A DNA stretch of 64,000 nucleotides, from positions 434,001-498,000 of the forward strand of contig JACONQ010000012.1 in NCBI GenBank assembly GCA_014281115.1, read 5' to 3'. The translations under genes and the position numbers were made by a program. The notes under the pieces were generated by a model. That model had not been told where the DNA came from and did not search any database. It saw only the letters and a list, made by a program, of their open reading frames with translations. Positions 55,789 to 64,000 of the stretch are shown here, piece after piece; position 1 is the stretch's first letter, and every line of letters starts with the position of its first letter. Source of the stretch: Laburnicola sp. R22_1 (Eukaryota > Ascomycota > Dothideomycetes > Pleosporales > Didymosphaeriaceae).

Positions 55789-58700
55789 TTAAACAGGTAC
55801 CGACCACTGATCCAAGAGAACATCCACAATGTCTTCACCATCTCCAGGCCTCTCACCAGCTCCTCGTATGTTGACGTCGCTCGTATGATTGCCTTTCAAC
55901 TTCTTCCTCTCGTGTGGTTTCACCCTCGCATCCGTATCTTTTGATGCCCGTTCATGTTCCCCCGTAACATCTGCCTTCCTTTTCTTCGACACCCGTGTTT
56001 TAGCTAGCTCATGTTCCCCGTCATTGTCCAAGGATACACTCGGAATCATCGCCGCCGGCCTTATCTTGTCACGAGGCTTCAGATACGGCGAGGGCAGATC
56101 TTCATCACTGCTATACCCTCCGGCCTGATTGGCAGGTCCAACGGGATACTGCCGACCTTGCGACCCAGCCGTTCCTAGATTCTTTGTTTGGGTACTAAGA
56201 TTACGTGGATTCAGCATGTTCTGTTGGTGCCCCATGACTTGGTCGGATCCGGGCACGTCCTTGTCGTGTCTCGTGACTGGAGGCTCTTGTGTCGTCTTCG
56301 CCGGGTGGATCGGATGAGCGGGAACGCTTCTGGAAGAAGACTCGGCGGTGTGGTATGAGGTCTCACATGTCATGCATTCTGGTAGCTTAGCACCGGTTTT
56401 GATGCCATGTCCCCTGCCGCTTTGACTTGAGGCAATAGATGCACTTCTTCGAAGCGAGATGGCCTCTCCATGCACCTCCACCGGTCGGGATCCGTGACCG
56501 GAAGGCGCGCTTAGATCTGGGGTTCCATCCAAGCCAGACTCTGGACCTTGTTTATGGATCAAGCGATTCAATGATGCCAAACTATATGGCGTTTCGGGAT
56601 CTAGCGGTTCTTCCGACATCTGGTGTTCTGGACTGGCCGTTTCTTCGGATTGAGCGGTAACGTCCCTGGAAGTCACCGCTTGGGCGTTCCGGCTAGAAGC
56701 AGTAGATACTGCCTTTGGAGGGTCATTGGTGCCTCCCTTAGAGAAGTGAGAGGTCGCTGTTGACTTGGTCAAAGGGGTCTTTGACGGTGGAAGTGGTCCT
56801 TCAGGAACCCTCATAAGTTCAGGTACGCCGTGCGGTTTGCCGACGCTTCGGCTTCGACTTCGCTCAACCACGTCCTTTGCGTTTTGATACCACAACGTAG
56901 ACGCCGCAGACGGGTCTGTGGAACTTGGAGGCCCAACATTATGTCTGTGACTCATACGACCAGAGACCACTCTAGGTGACTGAGGCGGTTCATGGGCCTC
57001 TTCGTGGCGAAACTTTCCTACCAAAGCGCGATCCCGTTCGTCTTGTGGCACCACAAGGTCAAGAGAGCGAGAGTTTGCATCAGAATGCGCAGACCCGCCG
57101 GTAATGCCGCGAGCGACATGGCCATCGTTAACCTCACCAATCTCACCAGCTTCACCATCCCTTCGGCCTGCTGCCCATCGCTTCTTTCTTATCTGATACG
57201 GTCGCTCATATGTCTCTGCTAATTCCCAGTTGACACCCTCTTTGTCTGATGATATATTGCCAGTGCTAGTGTTAACCGATTGGCGTTCTCTGCCAGGGTT
57301 GTCCTCTTGGGACGCCCTATCGTCGCTTATTTTACGGGCAAAGTCGTCCCAGCGCGCCCCTTGAGGCAAGCTATGATATTGTTGTTCTTGGGTCAAATAA
57401 TTTCCTACAGAAGTTCTAGGCGAAAACGTTGCTGGCGTCAAGGGAGCGGGGTTGCTAACGCGGTGCCCGAATGACGAATCCCGCGGTGAAGAAGGCATCG
57501 ACGCTGCTTGTAAGGGCACCGGGGCGGGTAATATGTTGCTGTAACGTTTTTGTTTGGAAGCACTGTCAGTCGAGGTGGGCTGTGACTGGATAATGGGTTG
57601 GCTGTGAGATAATTGTCGTGGCGAGAGAGGTGAGTATGTACGAGCTTGAGTATTTTCAGGTACATCGTGCCTCTGCTCATGATTGTTTATGGACTGCCAA
57701 GTGTTTTGACGCTGGATAGTTGCGTTTCCAGGGACACTGGCCATAGAAGATGTCGATCGAGAGTGCTGATTTGTGGTCTCCCAGGAGGGGAATCGTCGTT
57801 GCACCACCGCTGGCAGTGCTCCTGGAGGTTCCAATGGTGTAGGTGCGCCACTGGAACCAACGGATTGGTCACTAGGGCTTTGGTATTGAGGCAAACCAGA
57901 TGTAGTAGTCCTTGGCGCAGGCAATATGGATCGGTGCTGCGACTCGTCCACGACTACAGGCGGCGGACTCTCGGTGGCTGGCATCGAAGCAGCGGAGAAC
58001 CGAAAGTCTTCGGGCAAGTCCTTACTGGTGAAATGATAAGCGAAGTTATGGTATAGTTACTCAGCACTTACTGTCGCTGTAAATGCCGCTCTAGCAAATC
58101 TGCCCTGAAGAATACTTTGCCGCAAAGCTCGCAACGCACTTGGTTTGGCCCGTGATTCTTTTGATGGCGTCTGTTTAACTATTAGCCTTCTTCCTACTAG
58201 GAGAAACAACAGGACTTACCTCAAATGCTCTGCTCTCGTAAACGACTTCCACTCAGTTAGCACACGAAGGAGTGAGGAATACAACTATCTTACCCTTCCA
58301 CATTCTTCGCAAGAATGAACTTTGAGGCCTTTCTTCGCCTTCGAGATTCGCCCGGTCTTGGTATAGAGCACTGGGCTGTTCTCGTGTGGCCCCGTATCAG
58401 CATTCGTTTCGGTGCCGTTGAGCCGGTTCTCCCGGTCGTCACCAGGCGACGATACCTCATTGATGGAATTGGCTTGACTTGCGTGTGGAATAGTACTAAT
58501 CAGCGGAGGTAGTTTTGGACGATTGCCTGCTCCAAGAGGTTCAGAAGAGATAGTGTAAGCAGGTGTTCCCAGAGCATGGGGCGCTTCCTGGACCGGTCGA
58601 CCCGTCCGCATGTCCGAATGCGTGCCATGCATGGCCTGGAAATGGTCTAGACTTTGAACAGTCCTATCTGTATTTATCCCGGAAGGATCTGGTAACATCC

Positions 58701-59784
58701 GAGCTGGATGGTGGGCCTGCGGCTGCGGCCCATATGTTGGTCTTTGGGCTTGAACATCCTGGTGCTGCTGAGAGGTGGATACCAAGTTTGGTAATGGAGC
58801 GCTTGGAGGTACGGCTTCATTCTGAACGACCATTTGCGACTCGAATTTGCGACAAAACCGTCGATACAACTTTTGGACCCTGTTTCGAGGGAAGCAACGA
58901 GTGGATTGTGCAGTATTCGTTTCGAATGATTGTTGTAATGCGGTGATGCGCTTCAAAAAATTCTCGATATGGTTGGCACACTTTGCGAGCTCGTCGACTG
59001 TTAAATGCTCGCCATCATCATCGGTTACAGTGTCGTCGCTGTCAGATGTTTCATACTCGCGAGTCAACGCGTTGACTGTTTCTACCGTACTTGCGTCGAC
59101 GGGAGCCTTCTCCTTTGAAGAGCCGAGAGCAGACGAATTGACTAGGAAGTCAATAGTTGGCACACGCGAAGGAGCGGCAGAGCCGCTGTATGCCTCGTCT
59201 GGAAGAGAGTCATTGTTGAGTTTGCTCTCAAGCACTTGCAACGCCTGCAATGAGTCCTGCTGTCGTTGGTGGAGTTCTCGTATCTTTTCTCGTTCTTGAG
59301 CTAGTGCGCTTTGCTCGGTGTTTCCCTTGGCCTGTTCATTTGCTAGCTGCAGTACATGCAGCAAAAGTATGAGGCTGTTCGTCAGATCCTCCAGCCTCCG
59401 CATCAACAGTTCCAGTCTCTGCTCTTGCAGTGGCCAGAAAAACTTTCCAGACGTCCTCGGAATCCTCGTCGCATCATTTGCTCCTTTTCCTATTTCCTCG
59501 ACAAGTTCTTGGACGTTGCCAAACACGGCTTCGCATCGCTTGATCAAGCCTCCGGCATCAGATACGGCCTTTTTAGATGCCGCACAACTTCCCAAGTCCC
59601 TTTCGAAGACTTTGCCGACGCTGTTGAGCGCGTTGGCCGTAAGCTTGACACGGTGCGCAATGTCCGTCATATGTGGCTCCGGACGACCGACTCCACCCGC
59701 AAAGTTGTACAAGGTCGTGCTTAGTCTGATACCAATATCGGATGTTTGAATCATGCTGGCCGCGAGACCACCCACCTCCGCCAT
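55789..59784 (-). CDS. Large fungal C2H2 zinc-finger protein with N-terminal fungal domain
   Basis: Four exons (59784-58294, 58245-58220, 58170-58072, 58024-55789) close a 1283-residue frame. The N terminus MAEVGGLAASMIQTSDIGIRLSTTLYNFA and the helical stretch to ~190 is the fungal N-terminal domain often found on STAND/ankyrin and zinc-finger proteins. Two adjacent C2H2 fingers are built across introns 1-3: CEECGRSFTRAEHLRRHQKNH (first finger, C-x2-C-x12-H-x3-H) and CELCGKVFFRADLLERHLQRH (second, same spacing). The fingers come out with exact spacing only with the splice sites listed. The ~740-residue C-terminal part is disordered, Ser/Pro-rich, with basic clusters (SKKRKADVTG, HERKKLKG) as nuclear localisation signals. 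Likely a DNA-binding transcription factor; target unknown. Confidence 0.85.
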
Positions 59785-61049
59785 TGCTCCGATCCTGGGC
59801 TTTAGACAGGAATGTTAGATGTCATCTGGAGGGCGACGGTAGTGCGCCAAGCAACGCGTCGAGCGCGATCGTTAGAGCGACATGAGCATGCCGTAAGGAA
59901 GCGCAAAACTCCGTGGGGAAGCGGACAAGAGGATGGGGCTGATAACGAGGGGGCGCGCGAAGTGAATGGAGTGATGGAAGTGGCAGCATATTGTGGGGTG
60001 TGGATGAAATGTGGCTGTGCCATGGCCTCGGCCCCGGTCGGCGTTCCACAAGCGTTCGAGTGCATGCAAACCTTCCATGAAAGCGTCTCCGCATCTACTG
60101 CTGTCACGGCAAAAAGTCGTCTTGCGATGCCAAGATACACTACAAAGAGGCACGAAACAATGTTTCAGACATGCAACCAGATTATGCATCAAGTTGCACA
60201 GGAGAGGCAAGAGAGGTGCACGAGGCTGAACGGCGCCTCCCATCCTTCGGACCCCACACGCTAGGCCCATCCGAGGCCAGCCTGGAATACCCTGTGAACC
60301 GCCCTTCTACCTTTGTTTCTTTCTACATCTATACAGGTAACGTCGCGAATCCAAGTCGCACCATCGCTTGACGAGCTGAATACTACATCGGTTTGTGGAG
60401 TGCTGTATAGTCCCTCTTCGAACGCTGGCCACCCCATGCCCTTACAGGTAGTGATACCAAGCGCCCCACAAGGTGCGAAGAAGCGACGACGGACGTCAAA
60501 TCGCGAGAAGAACCGCAGTACGACCCATCCCTCGCGGCAAACACCAGTCGGCCGTAAACACTAGTAATGTTGCCACGTATGTACTGTGGGTTATTGGCCG
60601 GTACTAGCAGATGCAATTCAAGCTTTTGGCTTCGGATATTGCCGTCGGAACAAGCGAATAGCGATGATCCTCGTCAGTGAAGAGTGACCGCTTACCCGAC
60701 GATCGCATCGCGAACATGTCGTGTGGATTCTTTACATGTGATCATAGAAAACCCGTGGACCTGATGTGCGCCAGACCTTCTCAACGCTGCGTCCGGCATG
60801 TGGAACCAAATGGAGAATGTCATGACGTCACCGTTCGATTGGTACCTTCGCAGAGAAGAATGTCTATGTCGAGGAATGACTCGCCAAACCTTACCAGGAC
60901 GCTCTTTCTCATTCCTCCTTCTTCAATGTCCTCGGTCTTTTTTCCTATCAACTCTCTTCGAGTTGTGATCGACATAGTCTTACCCATACAGCCCGACGCA
61001 GGACCCGAGGAAGAACAACCAGAGCACCCACCAACTGCAAGACGCCGAC
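59785..61049. other. Intergenic stretch, nothing supported
   Basis: Upstream region of the C2H2 gene and the space before the small gene at 61050. A plus frame at 60677-61069 could in part be an upstream exon of that gene, but no splice joining was found. Confidence 0.35.
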
Positions 61050-61559
61050 ATGGATCATGGACAGACTGACCGGCCAAATAAGTTCTCGGACCTTCGTGGA
61101 AACGGTCAGATGGACGCGCCGCAGCACACGAGCGAGCAATTGAATCAGAATGAAGACTATGACCAGCTCAACAAGCTCTCGAACGGCATTCCTACCAAAG
61201 ATGGCCCGACCGACCAGTTTGACAAGCCTTCGAATGGGATCTTTGACAACGACGCCGTAACCTGCACCCGGCAACACCATCACCATCACCAAGAAAGTGA
61301 CAGACCGAGGGATGAGTTCGTGGTAGCACAAAGCAAGCCGAAAGAATCGCTAGTAGCAGACAGCGGGCCAAGGGAGGACGTGAACTTCGTGCGCTCCATC
61401 CGCCCCGTACCCATCACCATAGAGCGAAAACCATACATGGCCGCGCCCGACAGCAAGCTCCGACACCCAGGTAAGACGCCCTCCCCCCAAACCCACCTAC
61501 AATGTAAATAAATATTCCTACAATCAGTTGGGGCTTTAGTGCGTGATTATGAGCATTGA
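61050..61559 (+). CDS. Hypothetical hydrophilic protein
   Basis: Exons 61050-61470 and 61528-61559 give 150 residues; the 57-nt intron has GTAAGA and CAATCAG ends. The protein is very polar, with two related segments (QLNKLSNGIPTKDGP and QFDKPSNGIFDNDAV), a run of five His (~residue 75), and a more conserved-looking end RSIRPVPITIERKPYMAAPDS. No domain recognised. The upstream sequence stays open in frame, so the true start could lie further 5'. Confidence 0.4.
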
Positions 61560-61987
61560 AAAACGGGTTAGTCTCCGATCCATAGTTGAGTAGGATGACT
61601 ATGATACAAGTAGGAGAGATCACCTTGTCCAGGCGATACAGCTACAGGGCAAAAGTTTGAGTACAGTTGGTCACATTCCACTCAAACTTTGGTCCTATAC
61701 TGCAACGTTTGCTACAAGCAAACAGTAGCGGAAACTTAAAGACGAAGACGGAGGCAGAACGCCGCATTTTTGCATCAAAGCACTTGATGAACAACACTAC
61801 GAAGATCATCTCAACATGCTTTCTTTTTATAGTTTATCTGTTCTCAAAGATAGCAACCCTACAGCGTAAATGTATCCCTCCGTATATCATTCCAGTTATG
61901 TCCAGACTGCTGAACAAACGTACGCCTAAGCCATGTGGCTACGTTGAATCCTTTCAACGCAGCCAGTTATGGGTAGACGGGATGCAT
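61560..61987. other. Intergenic, nothing seen
   Basis: 3' flank of the Cu/Zn SOD gene; no gene or repeat recognised. The 176-codon plus frame that crosses 61667-62197 overlaps SOD1 antisense and is a shadow. Confidence 0.4.
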
Positions 61988-62958
61988 TTAAGAGGAGATG
62001 CCGATGACACCGCAGGCAGGGCGGCCGCCGGCGTTTCCAGTCTTCTTGGACTCGGGGTGGTCCGTCTTGCCGAGGTCGTCGGTGCCGGCGTGGACAACGA
62101 CGGTGCGCTGTTCAATTGCTGTCAGCATTCGCCCCGAGCGAGGTGGACGTATAGGGATACGCAGATGAACAAGAGAGGGAGAGACATACGCCAATAACGC
62201 TGTCCTGACCAATAAGCTTGATCAGCTTGTCCTCGACGCTTCCCTGGGCATTACCCTGCCCGTCAGTCTTGAAGTTGCCCAAGTCACCTACGTGGCGCTC
62301 CTCGTCGGAGGGAGCGCCGTGGTTCTTGCCGTGGGGGTTGACTGTCTCCTGTTAGCACACGTCCCCTGGATGCCACGCTTCATCGGCACTTTCGCTGCGA
62401 GGAAGAAGTGGGATTTGCGCTTACAGTGAGGCCCGGCAGACGTGCAGCCGTTGGTGTTGTCGCCGAAGGCGTGGATGTGTATGCCACGCTCAGCATTGGC
62501 GTCGTGGCCCTGGATGTTCCATGACACGGTCGTGTTCGAGGACTCGTCGGCCTGCTCAAAGGTAACGGTGCCCTTGACGTTGGAGTCTCCTCGGAGGACG
62601 GCGACTGTCGACGTTAGCCCCAGTGCACTGCCAATGCGGCCGCCCTGCCTTCAATGGCCCTTTCAGAAGCCCCCACGGGCTGCATCGGGCGGTCCTGGCC
62701 ATCAACGTCTCCCCCAAGCGCGGCGTGATTGGAGCAGAGCTGCCTTGGGTACAAACACTGTGAACGCGCCCTCCAGCAAGGTCCTCACCACCCTCTCTCT
62801 AGCCTAATCGAGCCTTCGCCTGGCCGCCACCGCTCGCAAGTGGTGTAACGGCCTACAGAATGTGCTCAATCTCGCTCGGAGAGCCGGCCCTGCCCCGCTT
62901 CACCACGCGCGGCAACACCCCAAGTGCAACGGGAGCTAGACGTACCGGCTTTGACCAT
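61988..62958 (-). CDS. SOD1: Cu/Zn superoxide dismutase
   Basis: Four exons, 62958-62946 (13 nt), 62605-62425, 62341-62191 and 62107-61988, give exactly 154 residues, the standard fungal length. Sequence landmarks: [41 protein letters not shown] (metal His residues and the disulphide Cys), [19 protein letters not shown] (bridging His and zinc ligands), [13 protein letters not shown] (copper His) and [10 protein letters not shown] (second disulphide Cys, end). It converts superoxide to hydrogen peroxide and oxygen in the cytosol. The first intron, 340 nt after only 13 coding bases, is much longer than the others in this window. The usual active-site Arg lies in the GGRPACG loop. Confidence 0.95.
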
Positions 62959-63454
62959 TGTGGCCGTGTTTGTAATGAATTAGGTGCTTCTGGTGGCTTG
63001 CTTCGTAGCTGCTTTCTGGACGTCTGACGGTACTTCGTCGATGTTGAGAGAAAGAGGCACAGAGAGTGGGTGGAAGCTTCGGACTATCAAGCGGGGCACA
63101 CAGTGGGTGACGCAAGTCTGAACGGCTTCTCCGCCACCTTAGCTCCGAGTCTCGGCCAAACAAATGATAAATCGCCCCTCGCTGACGAAGGCGGCTAGCC
63201 AATACCCACGCTCATCGTCAGCGTGTGGTGCTGCAGCATGAAGCTCTCAAGGTTCCGTCTTGCACATGGTATTCGCTGTCAAAGGCCTATCTCGTTCACG
63301 ATTTGCTAACTACAATTTTTACAACCTAGTGCATTCTGTAAAAACGAGAGCCGAGAGAAGGAAACCATCTTATGCCACATTCGTCATGCATGCCATCAAT
63401 TCTTGACCTGAGGGGGTGCACCGAGAGAACGACCGAACCCATACCTGGCTTCCT
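62959..63454. other. Intergenic between SOD1 and transaldolase
   Basis: Contains the SOD1 promoter and the transaldolase 3' flank. No recognised element. Confidence 0.35.
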
Positions 63455-64000
63455 CTACGCCTCAATCTTCTTTCGGAGAATGTCCTTGAGTGTTACGGCG
63501 TCGGCGGCGAATTTGGAGATACCCTCGCGCAGCTTCTCCACAGCCATCTGGTCCTCGTTGAAGTCGAAGCGGAAATCAGCCTCGTTGGCAATGTACGACT
63601 TCTTCTCAATGTCGAGCGATGACGCCTGCGAAGCATCCAGCTTCTTGGGGACCGCATCCTGGGAGTTATACAGCTGCTCGAGAAGGTTGGGCTACCAGAA
63701 TCAGTACTAGTCTTCGCAATCTACTCGGAAACCACTCACAGCAATGGTCAGGTAATCACAGCCAGCGAGCTCAGTAATCTCGCCAATGTTCCTGAAAGAA
63801 GCACCCATGACAATCGTCTTGTAGCCGTACTTCTTGTAGTAGTTGAAGATGGTGCCTACCGACTTGACACCGGGGTCTTCGGTGGCAGAGTACTCCTTCT
63901 TGGTCGCGGCCTTGTACCAGTCAAGGATGCGGCCGACGAAGGGCGAGATGAGGTAGGCGCCGGCCTCGGCGGCGGCAATGGCCTGTGTGATGGAGAACAT
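63455..64000 (-). CDS. TAL1: Transaldolase, C-terminal part (gene continues past the right edge)
   Basis: Two exons are visible, 64000-63740 (open at the edge) and 63691-63455. The first reads [60 protein letters not shown] and [11 protein letters not shown]; the second [29 protein letters not shown] and ends RKKIEA. These match the second half of the transaldolase barrel. The Met at the window edge is an internal residue (family context TLMFS), and the Schiff-base Lys and N-terminal half lie outside. The enzyme belongs to the non-oxidative pentose phosphate pathway in the cytosol. The 48-nt intron has GTGAGT and GGTAG ends. Confidence 0.93.

Noticed and set aside
1..64000. CRISPR array, rRNA or tRNA genes
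   Set aside because: No regularly spaced identical repeats with unique spacers and no recognisable rRNA or cloverleaf sequence were seen; the repeats found are tandem or transposon-borne. A tRNA scan was not possible.

Overview
The window is nuclear DNA of a filamentous ascomycete (Pezizomycotina). A dothideomycete is my best guess, but that is inference from gene style rather than a marker. Evidence for a fungus: short GT-AG introns (about 44-60 nt) with TACTAAC/CTAAC-like branch sites, fungal-specific families (NUXM, RfeG-like, DUF4360, rhodopsin-domain membrane protein, UstYa-like), and two sharply separated base compositions. Ordinary genes sit in balanced DNA. Two large tracts (1-3055 and about 6240-22900) and a small patch (32215-32745) are extremely AT- and TpA-rich and hold wrecked transposons whose coding frames are closed by TAA/TAG where CAA/CAG/TGG are expected, the footprint of repeat-induced point mutation (RIP).

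Layout. 1-3055: RIP-degraded repeats, including a ~167 bp direct repeat. 3056-6239: a small balanced island with a secreted DUF4360 protein gene and unrecognised remnants. 6240-22900: nested transposon graveyard with a Fot1-like DNA transposon (7113-8982) and a complete but dead Ty3/Gypsy chromodomain retrotransposon (14039-22114; matching LTRs and ATAAG target duplication). 23057-24584: CofD/UPF0052-like gene. 24861-26648: pogo-type transposon with ~80 bp inverted repeats and a full-length frame broken only by stops. 26943-44200: housekeeping block: complex I NUXM, SHG1-like, GGPP synthase, an F-box/2EXR-like protein, DPH7, a hypothetical protein, DNA polymerase eta, a small membrane protein, and an RfeG-like protein.

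44210-51958 is the most unusual part. A glutathione-S-transferase-like gene appears split: its N-terminal domain lies at 51689-51958 and its C-terminal domain at 44210-45023, same strand and right order, with ~6.7 kb of foreign DNA between. That DNA carries a degenerate tandem-repeat peptide gene (repeated WYVDSPAG motif), two UstYa (DUF3328)-like genes or fragments, a MetE-like gene with one in-frame TAG, a rhodopsin-domain membrane protein with a frame break, and a 19-bp minisatellite. I read this as a decaying peptide-type secondary-metabolite cluster that moved into the GST-like gene; this is inference.

53441-64000 returns to ordinary genes: a coiled-coil tail-anchored protein, a large two-finger C2H2 protein, a small hypothetical gene, Cu/Zn superoxide dismutase, and the C-terminal part of transaldolase running off the right edge. 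I recognised no rRNA, tRNA or CRISPR. Exon boundaries come from reading splice sites and checking frame closure; they are not supported by transcripts.
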